Shown here: positions 36,305 to 47,461 of the stretch, piece by piece | Layout: the number at the start of each line of letters is the position of its first letter | How positions within the stretch are numbered: position 1 is the stretch's first letter | Assembly (NCBI RefSeq): GCF_014066305.1 | Contig: NW_023501071.1 | Coordinates: forward strand, 186,001-250,000 | Reading direction: 5' to 3' | Length of the DNA stretch: 64,000 bases | DNA from: Letharia columbiana | Lineage: Eukaryota > Ascomycota > Lecanoromycetes > Lecanorales > Parmeliaceae | The notes under the pieces: model-generated | Told to the model about the DNA's origin: nothing | The model's database searches: none | Seen by the model: only the letters and a program-made list of their open reading frames with translations | Position numbers and translations under genes: made by a program

Positions 36305-36836
36305 ATGCTATCCATAAAATTTGGAAGTATGCCAAGCACTCAGCCCTACCTGGACCCTTGTCTTGGCATGTCTAGGACTTTTGGTGCCGACCTCCGTAAG
36401 GAAGGATGTAAAAAAGTCGCGTTCTTGAAAGACGCGGTTTTTGAAGCTAAAATATTGCCTCGGCTCGGCGGTTATCGGATACTCCGACGGAAATGGAAAT
36501 GGAAATAGAAATGACTGCTGAACGCGACGATAAGGGAACGGCTTTGGGAGGAGTTACGCATTTACCATCTCCATCTCCATCTCCATCTCCGCCATTTGCC
36601 ATTGTTTCCCTCACAGACACTGCGCATACTCTACGTGTACTCTACAAGCTCACTCCAGTTATCCTCCCTTGCAAGCTCGTCTGAATGCCCTCCGTACGTC
36701 CTCCCGAGCCTCAAATTCTTCCCAAGGACTACTGACTCCAGCAACAGTTAGCATACATGTACGATGCCGCCCATCCCTACTTCCCTTATCGCATACTAGC
36801 GACATACCTAGGCTAGAGAGATGCTTCATCCTCGCT
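36305..36836. other. Left part of the GC-normal island, upstream of the gene
   Basis: Composition changes abruptly at about 36305: CpA and TpG are frequent from here on. Positions 36305-36478 include the right terminal repeat of the putative transposon and an 8-bp stem (ATGCCAAG...CTTGGCAT, about 36329-36370). Two short simple repeats follow: GGAAAT units at 36489-36513 and CCATCT units at 36564-36592. From the ATG at 36685 a frame runs to a TGA at 36733, stays open again to a TAG at 36814, and contains LQQQLAYMYDAAHPYFPY; it could be a broken or spliced 5' exon. No promoter element is clear. Confidence 0.5.
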
Positions 36837-38132
36837 ATGTCTCCTCGCAGTATGGCAAAAATATGGGCTGCAGTCGAGGACCGTAGCTCTCCTGCCCCGG
36901 TACCGATAACGGCAACAGGCCAAGAGCAGAGCGAAACGTCAAACCCTGGACAAAGAGAAAGAGAAGGAGAAGGAGACGATCAAGGCGTCAATGGGCCTGG
37001 CTTCATAAGGGAGGAAGCTACCCCTATAAGCAGTGCGAGTAGTGATTCAAGAAGATGGCTTACGATTGGAAAGCTTTGCCACATCATGCCTTGGCCGCTG
37101 GGTTGTCGAAGACAGTTCCACTGGCTACGTATTTCTAAGATCACCCTTACCCTTCTCGCCGTTGCCCTTCTCGCCCTTGCCCTTCTCACCCTTACCCTTC
37201 TCGCCGTCGCAGTGGCGGCCTGCTACATGATCATTCAGTACGAGTCCTCAGTTGCTATTCTTTCCTGCAACAATATCTCCGCAACGCCATCCTTCCCCCT
37301 TAGCAAGAAACGGCGCAATCTTAACCTCCAGCTCGCCCTTAGCCAAATCATCAACCCCTCAACTCACCACCAAATCTTTCATTCCTTCAACGTGTCCAAC
37401 CAGCAGCATCCCCCAAACATTACTCTAGCCGCCCTCGCAGCCTTCACGGCATCTTGTCACCCTCACGCTTTCACCTTAGCCATCTTCCTTTCCCAGGACC
37501 TCTACGGCGCCTTCGAAAACCAAAACCTTTGCTCCCACCCCCAGGAAGCTCGCGCCGCACTTCATCACTCCCATAAGCTAGCCGTCCGGGCCGCCCGAGC
37601 AGAAACAAAAGCGGACACACCCGCAAGTTACGATAGGCTCATACCCTTCACTGACAAATTTGACGAGAAGGAGATGAAACGACACCACCCCCGCTGCCGC
37701 ACTCGCAATGATATCTCTCAGCCATCCTCCTCTCCCTTAATGACATCAACTCATACGACACAGACAGGCAAGCTTCTTGATCAAGACGCCATGGCAATAC
37801 CTCCGACGGACATCGCCTTTGAAAATCAGACGCTCTATCATCATCTCATCTCCTCCCCCTCTTTCCCTTATAGCAGTGGAAAAAAGGAGGCAGCAATATA
37901 CCATCAATGTGAAGAACTCACAGATTCACATCACACGCACACGTATCTCGCGCAGGTGGTGCATATCTTGGAACAGATGTATATGACATTCGCCGCCGCC
38001 GCCGCCGCTGCTGTGCCGATGGAGGAGCGTTGGGCGCGCGAAGTGAGGGACGAGTTCCATGAGTGGTTCTATGAGAGGTTGTTACGTGTCTCCTCTGTGT
38101 GCCGAATAGTTGAACGGGTGGATGATTACTGA
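36837..38132 (+). CDS. Hypothetical single-pass membrane protein (431 aa)
   Basis: The only long intact reading frame. It is open from 36669, but 36837 is its first ATG; an upstream exon is possible. I do not recognise the family. Residues 38-50 are rich in Glu, Arg, Gly and Asp. A basic stretch (CRRQFHWLRISK, residues 90-101) precedes a hydrophobic segment at 102-129 whose core, 104-123, is four pentapeptides LTLLA, VALLA, LALLT, LTLLA encoded by a 15-bp minisatellite. All four N-X-S/T sequons (146, 185, 194, 330) lie after this segment, and the positive charge lies before it; together these suggest type II topology with a luminal or extracellular C-terminal domain. Residues 386-392 are poly-Ala. 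The C-terminus is charged and helical-looking (MEERWAREVRDEFHEWFYER). Normal base composition without RIP, surrounded by degraded repeats. Expression and introns are untested. Confidence 0.6.
   Translation: MSPRSMAKIWAAVEDRSSPAPVPITATGQEQSETSNPGQREREGEGDDQGVNGPGFIREEATPISSASSDSRRWLTIGKLCHIMPWPLGCRRQFHWLRISKITLTLLAVALLALALLTLTLLAVAVAACYMIIQYESSVAILSCNNISATPSFPLSKKRRNLNLQLALSQIINPSTHHQIFHSFNVSNQQHPPNITLAALAAFTASCHPHAFTLAIFLSQDLYGAFENQNLCSHPQEARAALHHSHKLAVRAARAETKADTPASYDRLIPFTDKFDEKEMKRHHPRCRTRNDISQPSSSPLMTSTHTTQTGKLLDQDAMAIPPTDIAFENQTLYHHLISSPSFPYSSGKKEAAIYHQCEELTDSHHTHTYLAQVVHILEQMYMTFAAAAAAAVPMEERWAREVRDEFHEWFYERLLRVSSVCRIVERVDDY
37146..37205 (+). repeat. 15-bp minisatellite coding the membrane segment
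   Basis: Four units of CTTACCCTTCTCGCC with a few substitutions. In the gene frame each encodes L/V-T/A-L-L-A/T; in the next frame the same DNA would encode P-L-P-F-S repeats. Confidence 0.9.
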
Positions 38133-38743
38133 TGAAAGGAGGGGGTGGAAGGGGGTTTGTAAGGGCCAGATTGAGGGCGGCAGATTTTGGAGGGTCATTT
38201 CGGCGTGTCCGTTGGTCGTTTGTCTAGTCGGTCCTCCTCTATAATTATTTTCCCTAGCGAGCACGCATAGGGAAGAGAAGGGGACTTTGTCAACGTTTGG
38301 CCCTAAGGAGTGTCTCCACTTTTATAAGTAAACGCTAAGAACTTCCTCATATCGATCGCACAGCGCAATATATATTGATGAGAGCTCGAGATCTTTCTTT
38401 ATACCGGGCACAATACGGGGGTTATCCCGCAGAGGGTTTTATAGGCGGCCAAGGCCCAGCCGGATGCATCGCCTCTCGAGATTCCCAGCCCCGGATTGGA
38501 TCAATCACTCGCTGCGGTGTTAAGCGCCCCGAGTTTGAAAGAAGAAGAAAAGAGCCCTCAACGCCCCAAATTTTGAAAGAAAATCATACATAAATTGCCC
38601 CCAGAATACCTGAGTGCGGCGCCCAAAAAATTATTAAGGAATATATCTATAAGAGTCTTTAGTATAACTAAATCCTCTAAGAGGGTATAAAAGATCCCCC
38701 TTAGAAAAGCGACCTCCGCGATCTAAAGACTTAGGTTTTTATC
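38133..38743. other. Downstream part of the GC-normal island
   Basis: No convincing gene. Composition stays mixed to about 38600 and then becomes partly RIP-like. Two copies of a CGCCCC...TTTGAAAGAA motif lie at about 38524-38580. A TATAAAAG motif is at 38685. Short open frames here have no supporting features. Confidence 0.4.
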
Positions 38744-38887
38744 ATACCCGCTAAGCATTTTATACTCGCTAAATATTTTATGCCCGCCGAATATTTCATG
38801 CCCGCCAAGCATTTCATGCCCGCCAAGCATTTCATGCCCGTCAAGCATTTTATACCCGCTAAGCATTCCATGCCTGTTAAGTATGTT
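38744..38887 (+). repeat. 18-bp tandem array, eight units
   Basis: Eight consecutive 18-bp units with consensus ATGCCCGCCAAGCATTTC. The outer units carry more C-to-T and G-to-A changes than the central ones. In one plus frame all units translate without stop to MPAKHF-like hexapeptides. The last unit is interrupted by the 5' LTR of B2, which starts at 38884. A TAG lies upstream in that frame, so coding is unproven. Confidence 0.88.
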
Positions 38888-39066
38888 ATAAGCGTACCCT
38901 ACATCTCCCTTAATATATCATTCAGCCCTATAACCTATTAAGGCCTAGCGTATCTTAGTAGAGCTATCTACTACTATCTAATATCTTTTATTTATATAAT
39001 TATTCGATATCTAATTATCTTATTTAATATATTTATATTAATATTATATTTATATTAATTCTAATA
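38884..39066 (+). repeat. 5' LTR of B2
   Basis: 183 bp, starting TGTTATAAGCG with the canonical TG still present and ending TTCTAATA. Its first 60 bases (CCCTACATCTCCCTTAATAT) are less mutated than in B1. Confidence 0.87.
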
Positions 39067-42000
39067 CTATAACTAAGTTATCTTACTTATTATATTTAAA
39101 TTAATAAATAAATTTAAGAAATCTATTAATAGAGGCTTTAATAAGATATTAAGTTAAATTATTATATCTCTAGATAAATCTACTATACAGATAATATATT
39201 ATAAAGAATATCTATCGAGATAGTATAACGATTTTATAACTAGTTAAAGAAATAAAGTAATTATTAAACTAGTTTATTTATACGACTAATAAATTTAAAA
39301 AAATTATTATTTAATTTAATAATTATATAATTAATTTTCTAAGCGAAGTAAAAGTATTTAAAAGAACGATATTTAGATTATTTATAATTTTTATAATAGT
39401 TTAAATAATCTATAAATTAAGAAAAAAATCTTCGTAAAATATTAAAAAAAATTTATATAATATTATTTTTCGAATTTGTAGTAAAGCCTTATAAAAGATA
39501 TTATAAGAAAAGATTTCTTTTTCTTCTTCGCTTAGTATTTATAATATTAAAAACTTAAGAGAAATAACGTAATTCTCTTTTTTTTATTTTAAAATTATTA
39601 TAAATTTTAAATATATAATTAAGTAAGATAAATCGAGTTAATAATCTTTTTATTTAGATATTTAATTATTAATAATTCTTATTATCTAATAATATAGTAG
39701 AGAATATCGAGATTATTATAAATTCTTAATAAATCGTTAATATTAATTAGTTATATTATTAAATCGATAAGAAGTCTAATTAATTTCTTATTATACTTCG
39801 TAATCTTCGCTATTAATAAGATTAATTTCGAGATATAATTAAATAATATATTAATTTTAAAATTAAAAAGAATAAGATAGTAAATTAATAAAATAAGATT
39901 TAATAACGCTTAAAGTAAGTTAATATTAAGATTAAAAAGTTATAAAAATATAATAGAGAGCTTCGATAATAGCTAATAGTAATATAATTAGATATACTTA
40001 AAGATTTATAAATTATCTCTAAGATATAAGCGTTAACTTTATTAAAGCTTACTTAAGTTCTACTTTTTATTTATAGAAAAGAGAAATCTATTAAATTACT
40101 AAATTCTCTCTTTTTTATTAATAATAAGAATTTTATATAAGAGAATTAGTTAGTTAAAATAAAGAAAAAGTTATTAAATAATAAGAATTATTACTCTATC
40201 GAGATATTTTAAATTATTTATTTTCTATTAAAAATAAATAGAAAAGCGATCTTTTATATTCTAAATAGAAGATATAAAAATATTATAAATCTTTATATAT
40301 TAATTAGCGAGATTATAAATTAATTAATTAAGATTTATAAAGAGATAAATTATTATAAAAAGATAAGATATAATTATAATTCTCTTTAATAGATAATCTA
40401 GCTCTTTAATAGATTTTATATAAAACTTATTAAACTTAATTTTATACTTAATTATAATAAAATCTATTTAAAAGATAATTTTAATATTAAACTATAAATA
40501 TATATTCGACTTTACTTCGTTTTTATAATTCTTTCTAATTATAAATTTATATCTTTAAGAAATATTAAGAAATATTAAGAAATATTAAGAAATATTTTAT
40601 AGATAATAATAATTTATAGCGCGTAGACTATAAATAACGTCTAGCTTTAATTATTAATAAAATAATTTTTAAAATTATTATAACTTAAATAAGAAAAACG
40701 ATTATCGCTATAATCGAGAATTATACGCCTTTCGCTATTATATTAAATATTTATATTTTAAATATCTTTTAAAATATATCGAAAGCGATAATTAATATAG
40801 ATTTAAGAAATTTAATATATTTTAATTATAGAAAGATAAGCTATATAAGATATAATTATTTAATATAAAAATAGATTAATACTAATAAGAAGATCTTATA
40901 AAAGATAAGAATTTATAAATTTATTATTAATAATAAATATAAGATAAATCTATTAATTAACGCTTACGAAGTCTTTAAAAATTTAAAAAACGAATAATCT
41001 CTATTAAAGTTACGATAAGGGATCTATAACGTATATCTATTAAATACTTCGTTCTTTTAGAATATAAGTTATATTATCGTTATAAGTATAAAAATATTTA
41101 CTCTAAAATACTCTTATTAATAATAAATATATTAAAATATATATAATTATTAAATCATTTTATAGAATTTATAAAGAATTACTATTAAAATTAATTTTAC
41201 TATTAAAATCTAAATCTTTAAAAAATTATAATAATCGAATCGCGATAAAGTCTATTATCTATTATTTACTTTTAATAATAATAATAAATAGCTATTAAAA
41301 GAAAACGTATTTTATATTTATCGCCTCTCTTATATATAATATAATTTTAAAAAAATTATAAATAAATAAATATAGAATACTTCTTAATATAATAAAAGAT
41401 AAGATTCTTTTTATATTAGATCGCTATAATTATAATAATAACGAGATCTTAATAACGAAGAATCTCGCTATCTTATTAAATTCGAAATCTTTTATTTTAT
41501 AGATTATCTTAAGAAAAGAACCTTCTCTCTAATCTATATATAATAATAACTCGAACTTTATTATTAATTTAAACGTCTTTAATAAATTAATTAATAAAAA
41601 GAAATTAATATCTACTCTTTAAGATATAAGATAAAAATAAGATATAAATCTATAATTTATTAATATTATTAAAATTAATATTATATTATATTATTAATTA
41701 GCGCGTAATAAGGGAAATCGACTATTTATTTTTATTATAAATGAGATCTATAACTTATTATTAAAGAAGTTATCTTCTTAGAAGAAATTATATAATTCTT
41801 ATATATTAGTTAATAAGCTATATTCTTATAATTAAAAAAAAAAAAAAAGAGATATTATAAATCGAATTATTTTATTTAAATTAGCGCTATTAAAATCGTT
41901 AATTTTAAAGATATTAAGCGAAAACTCCTCGCGAAATATTATAATTATTTAAATATTTTTAATAGAACGAAGATAAATAAACTACTATTATATCGTTTTT

Positions 42001-44335
42001 ATAATTATAAACTAAAATTTATAGAGATCGATATCGTCGAATTATCGAAGAGTTAAGTCTATTCTATATTAGAATATAAGTTAAAATAAATTAAGAAGTA
42101 TTTAGATAAGTATTTAAAAACGGATTTTATAATATCTAGTTATACTTTATTCGCATTATCTATTCTATTTACTAAGAAATTAAATAAAGATCTACGCTTT
42201 TATATAAACTATCGAAGACTAAATACTATTATTAAAAGAAATTAATATCTAATTTTATTAATAAATAAAGTTCTCGCGAGAATTTAAGATTATAAATATC
42301 TTACTCGATTAGATATTATAGCCGCATTTAATAAATTATATATATACTTTAATAGTAAGAATTTTACTATATTCGTTATCTCTCTCGATATATATAAGTA
42401 TTAAATACTCTTCTTCGATCTAATTAATAGTCTAATTATCTATTAATAATATATAAATAATATTCTATTTAAATATCTAAACGACTTCTACTAAGTCTAT
42501 CTCGACGATATTCTTATTTATAATTAATCGAGAAAGAAATATATATTATATATTTAAAAGATTTTTTAAAAGTTATAAGAGACTCGATTATAAATAGATA
42601 TTCTTAAATACGAGTTTTATATCTAAAAAACGATCTTTATATAAACTTTATTAAAATTTAAGCTATTATTAAATAATCTACTTCTATTAATTTAAAGAAG
42701 ATATAAATCTTTATTAATTTTTATAACTTCTATTATCGATTTATAAGAGATTTCTTAAAGATTATAAAATTAATAATAAAACTTATAGTTAAGAAAGTAA
42801 TATTTAATTAATTATCGACCTATTAAAAAGCTTTTTATTTATTAAAGATAATTATTATAAGAGCTTTAATTCTACGCTATTTCGATAGATCGAAGAATAT
42901 TATACTTAAAATAAACTTCTCTAATTATATTAATAATAATATTCTATCTTAGTATAATAAAGATAAAATCTTATACTCGATAGCTTTTTATAGTAAGAAT
43001 CTTATTCTAATTAAATATAATTATTAGATCTATAATAAGAAGCTATTAGCTATTATTCGCTATTTAAAATACTAGTATTTTAAATTAAAGTATATTAATA
43101 TTTTTATTAAGATCTTTATAAATTATAAAAACTTAATATATTTTATTAAAGAAAGAAATCTAAGTTATTACTAAGCTCGCTATTTAAATATACTATTTAA
43201 ATTTAATATTAAAATTATTTATTATTTAAAGTCTTAAAACGTTAAAGTCGACGCTTTTATATATATAATCGATTTTAAATTAAATAATTTAGAGAATAAG
43301 CGCTTAAAGTAGTAATATTAGATAATACTTATATCTAATTATTTAAAGCTTAATAATAAAAATATTAAGATTTAAACTATTAACGACTTTATCTTTTATT
43401 AAATAATTTAAAAAAATAAGACTAATAAATTTTATAATAAGATTTATAAGATAATTATAAAAGATAAGAATAAACTTCGCGGAGTTATACTTAATAAGTA
43501 TATTATAGAGAATAAGATATTCTATTATAAAAATCGCTTATAGATATTAGAAGATTTATATATTAACGTTATTCGCGAAGTATACGATTAATTCTTATAT
43601 AAATATCTCGATATAGCTTATATCTATAAGCTATTTAAGTAAGAATATTATTAATAAGATATAAGAGCTATCGTTACTATCTATATTCGAAATTACTACG
43701 CTTATTATAAATCTAAGGCCTCTCGCGATTAAGAATATAGTTTACTATAATTATTATCGATTTCTTAAAAGTAATAATAGAATATCTCGATAGACTTTAT
43801 AACGGGTTTATCTATATTTAATAAATATAATACTATCTAAATAGCGATAGATCGACTTATTAAGAAATAATACTATATCGCGTACTCTAATATAGATAAA
43901 GAAATTATAATTAAAAAAACGATTAATATATTATTTAAGGAGGTCTTTCGCTTATACGATCTATCGACGTTAATAGTTTTAAATAAGAGTTTTTAATTTA
44001 TATCGATAATATGAAAAGTCTTTTATAAACGACTCGAAATTAAGGCTAAGTTATTAATAGCCTTCTATCTTAAAATCGATAAATAGACTAAACGGGCTAA
44101 TTAGAATATAAAACGCTATTTTCGAATATATTATAACTATATATAAAACGATTAATCTAGATAATTATTTATTATCAAGTTCGCTAATAATAATATTACT
44201 TTCGTAATTACGAGTATCTTATTATTCTTTATAAATAATAATCTTAAATAGTATAACTCGAATAATAGCGAATTCGAAAATTATTAAAATATAATCGACG
44301 ATTTCTATAAATAATACTCGAAAGTAGTTTATTAG
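39067..44335 (+). pseudogene. B2 gag-pol remnant
   Basis: Contains a gag zinc-knuckle remnant near 40670-40730 and an RT at about 42130-42640. Its catalytic box is read as YLDD (DNA TATCTCGACGATATTCTT near 42508-42525), one of the few catalytic motifs here not destroyed by RIP. RNase H lies around 43000-43060 and integrase at about 43440-44170. A truncated chromodomain (SEFENYQN) follows at about 44265-44335. Numerous stops elsewhere make it non-functional. Confidence 0.75.
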
Positions 44336-44485
44336 ATATAGTAATATCTTAGATATCGCGTTTTTAAATAAATTAAAATCGTTCGATATTTATAACGACT
44401 CTTTTTTTTTTTCGCGTTCGTAATTCGATTTTTTAGATCTATATTACTTTATAATAGTCTTAGTTTAAGTCTATTAAGCCGGCTC

Positions 44486-45495
44486 TCTAATAAAATTAAT
44501 AACGACTTATTATTTTTCTATAGAGAAGTATTACTACTTATAGTTTATATTAAGTATAATAGAGCTGAGATGCTAAATTTTAATACTCTCTCTATAGCGA
44601 AGATCTATTTATTTCCCTCTAGAACTATAGCTATAACTTTCTATATAAATTAATTATCTATATTCTACTTTAAAGCCTTCTTAAACTCGTAAACCTCGCT
44701 CGTATAGGGAAATCGAAAAGAGTACTTTAGATATAAGTATATATGTCTATCGTAGTAGAGCTTTTCGAGATAACTTACTATAGAGTATATTAAGTAATTA
44801 ATTTAACTTCGAAATATACGAGCTTCTAATACTAGTATCGAATATAAATATTATTAACTCTAGTATTAATATCTAATATTAATATCTAATATCTTTCTAA
44901 CTATCGAGTTCTCCTCTAGCTATCTTATCGAATACCTTCGTAGAGAACTTTATAACGTATTATAGAGTATATCGAGTAATTAATTTATAAGCTTCGAAAT
45001 ATATAAGCTTCTAATATTAATATCGAGTATAGGCGTCGTTAGCTCTAACACTGACATCTAATACTAATATCTAATATCTTTCTAACTATCGAGTTTTTCC
45101 CTAGCTACCTTATCTAATACGCTTTTACTTTCCTCCTCTAAATTCTAGCCCTAAGTCTCTTAATCTTCTATCTTTAATAGTGCTATAATCGATATCATAT
45201 CGTAGAATCTATAAGATATAAAATTACGTTAAGAAGTCGTAGAGGTAGTAATTTATAACTTATATTAACGTAGCGAATATCGATTAGAATCTCTACTCTA
45301 TAATTTAAATTAATATAACGTAAGAATATCTTTAATAACTTCTTACGAAGGAAGTCGTCGTAGTAATAAGTTTCGTTAAATCGAGCTTATAATCTAATAA
45401 AATTAATAACGGCTTATTATTTTTCTATAAAGAAGTACTATTACTTATAGTTTATATTAAGTATAATAGAACTAAGTTATTAAATTTTAATACTC
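44486..45495. mobile_element. 1-kb insert with 103-bp direct repeats in B2
   Basis: Two direct repeats of exactly 103 bp (44486-44588 and 45393-45495) begin TCTAATAAAATTAATAACG and end TTTTAATACTC. Between them are about 800 bp without recognised coding signal but with a tandem duplication. B1 has no counterpart at this place. The layout resembles a second TRIM-like LTR element, but the repeats do not start TG and no target duplication was found. Confidence 0.55.
44776..45135. repeat. 182-bp tandem duplication
   Basis: Two units offset by 182 bp. Both contain TATAGAGTAT, CTTCTAATA and ATCTAATATCTTTCTAACTA followed by TCGAGTT. They differ mainly by transitions and a few small indels. The second unit keeps more CpA and TpG (CTCTAACACTGACATC). 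Confidence 0.8.
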
Positions 45496-46067
45496 CCCTT
45501 ATTAATATAATTCTTAATATATTTTAAGATTATATTAAATTATATATAAATCTTACTATCGTTATCGCTAAGTATAATTAATATTAATTAAATAACTTAT
45601 TATAGAGAGACTTACGCTAAATTAATTTAATATTAAATTAAAGTTTAACGCTTACAACTTAGTTCGATTCGAGACCTCTCGATTAATTAACTCGTACTAT
45701 TTTATTAATATTCTTTACGCTAAAATATCAACTCGAGAATTTATACTCGCTAAATATCTTAAATTAATTTATTATTTAGCATATTATATATATTTTAATT
45801 TATTTTATAATTCTAATAATACTACTAGTTTCTTTATAAATTAATTATATTTATTTAGAAATAATAATCTCTCTCTTCTATATTAAGAGTTCTATTTAAT
45901 TTCTTATTTTTCTCTTTACTATAATCGCTCTATACTTTAATATCTCTATTAAAAATCGAATATTTATAATCTTATTATTATTAAATTAAATTACTCTATA
46001 GAACTATCTTATAAAACTTTAAATGAATTATTTTAAATATACTTAGAGAATAAAGATATAAGAATAT

Positions 46068-46685
46068 ACGAGTAAAGGTTTATAAATTAAATTCATAATC
46101 ATTTTTTTTAATTAAGGCTATTGAGTAAATTTAGTAAGTAAACTTTTAATAGACGATATTTAAATTCGTTGCCTTTAAATAGCTATAAGACTAAATTTAA
46201 TAATTTTTTTAATTTAAAAGCTTATATTTCGTTCTATAATTTAAAAAAAAAATCTTAAAATTTTAATAGAAAATAAAAAGATTATTTTAAAATTAAATAA
46301 TATATATCTAATTAAAGCTATTCGACTATCGAGCGAACTTTAATAAGTAATATTTAAATTTCTTACGCTTTAATAATTAATAAGATTAAATTTAGAAGTT
46401 CTTTTTTTATCTAAAAGCTTATATTTCGTTCTATAATTTTAAAAAAATCTTAAGATTTTAATAATAAAAAGAAAAGTTATTCTAAAATTAAATAATATAT
46501 ATCTAATTTTTAATAAGAAGACGCGGAAGAACGAGATTTTAATAATTATAAACGCTAATTTATTTATCTACGATAACTTAGCCGATCTAATTAAAAAGCG
46601 TAGAGAACTCGAATTTATAATTAATTATATATATAAATTCAAGATTTTTAAGCTTAGCTCTATCTTATTCTATTATATATACTAA
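46068..46685 (+). repeat. Family S repeat, copy 10 (duplicated interior)
   Basis: About 618 bp, starting ACGAGTAAAGG and ending TATATACTAAT. It truncates the 3' part of B2. Confidence 0.8.
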
Positions 46686-46989
46686 TATATTCGAAGAGTA
46701 TAATAAAATAAGAATATATATACTCGAAGAGAATAAGAATATAAAAATATATATATTTAAAAAAGAAAGAAATATATTCTTATTAGTAATAACTATATTA
46801 TATCGATAATTTTCTATTATAAGAAGATAATCTATTAAAGATATTAAGATAACGAATATTAGATAAGTAATATAAGAAGAACTCGTTATCGTTAGACGAT
46901 TTACTAGATTTATATAAGATAGTACGAGAAGGAGATTAAAAACCCGCTAAAGAAATTCGATATAATAGAAAGATGTTAGATTTTCTACT

Positions 46990-47269
46990 TTAACGCAAAA
47001 AACACACGCCATTGGCACTTGCTGAACTTCAGCGGGACTATTCATCTACACCTGCCCAGCCTGCCGATCTTACCCCGAAACAAGTTAGGTTTCCTACCGT
47101 AAGCAGTGATCCCATAGCCACTCGCTTTACTATCTACCAATCTTTCCCGAGAACTTCGGAAACAAAGAGACAGTACACGGAAGGAGGGTTAACAAGTCCA
47201 AAGCCTTCGAAGGTAGCTATTATCAAGAGCAGGGTACCGAGCTCTTCAAGCTCAGTCTTACCGAAGTGA
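46990..47269 (+). pseudogene. Unassigned coding fragment in a 0.3-kb non-RIP island
   Basis: From about 46995 to 47290 the DNA abruptly has normal composition. A frame without ATG runs to a TGA at 47267-47269. It encodes at least 80 residues, including LAELQRDYSSTPAQPADL and a Ser-rich end (RVPSSSSSVLPK). The upstream in-frame stop is a TAA inside RIP-mutated DNA. It may be an exon fragment of a host gene or an unrecognised unique part of a transposon. No family recognised. Confidence 0.4.
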
Positions 47270-47461
47270 TTTCCTGCCGCAATTAGGACACCCAAGAGTA
47301 GGGAGATTTAGTAGTTTTTTTAAAAGAAATAATTTAAAACGAAAATAGTTCTACTCTTCTACCGCTAACTCGATTAGGTAATATCACGGACTTCGACGAA
47401 ACCTTTATCGAAGAATTATAAATCTCTTTAAATTTTACTTATTCTTCTTCTTTTATTATAT

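Larger units (their letters stand above)
31890..36478. mobile_element. Putative TIR-bounded DNA transposon spanning the AT/GC boundary
   Basis: An exact 15-bp inverted repeat, CCGATAACCGCCGAG, occurs at 31890-31904 and, reverse-complemented, at 36464-36478. Similarity continues inward with transitions for about 20 more bases. This suggests the terminal inverted repeats of one 4.6-kb element. Its left part is RIP-mutated; its right end (36305-36478) is not. A Tc1/mariner element appears to be nested inside. No matching target duplication and no recognised transposase were found, so the superfamily is unknown. Confidence 0.5.
38884..46067 (+). mobile_element. Gypsy chromovirus B2, 3' LTR missing
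   Basis: Same family as B1. The 183-bp 5' LTR is followed by the same leader as in B1 (CTATAACTAAG). gag, RT, RNase H and integrase align with B1. About 0.5-0.6 kb is deleted between integrase and chromodomain relative to B1 (26880-27440 there). A direct-repeat-flanked insert lies at 44486-45495, and the B-type 3' tail continues to about 46067, where family S copy 10 begins. No 3' LTR was found. The sequence before the LTR is AAGTA; a matching right-hand duplication could not be located. Confidence 0.82.

Noticed and set aside
36305..36508. 67-codon open frame at the island edge
   Set aside because: It runs through the right terminal repeat of the putative transposon and a GGAAAT simple repeat; no support as a gene.
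36980..37189. Minus-strand Arg/Ala-rich frame
   Set aside because: Antisense shadow of the 431-aa gene.
37033..37230. Plus-strand frame with P-L-P-F-S repeats
   Set aside because: It overlaps the 431-aa gene in another frame, and its repeats are a by-product of the 15-bp minisatellite; the longer frame is preferred.
37777..38264. Two further short frames, one on each strand, at the 3' end of the gene
   Set aside because: Both overlap the longer gene frame or its 3' end, with no motif of their own.
38375..38593. 72-codon open frame downstream of the gene
   Set aside because: Open by chance in balanced DNA; no motif and ordinary composition.
42500..42530. B2 as an active element because its RT box YLDD is intact
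   Set aside because: Stops occur throughout the rest of gag-pol, part of the chromodomain region is deleted and the 3' LTR is missing.
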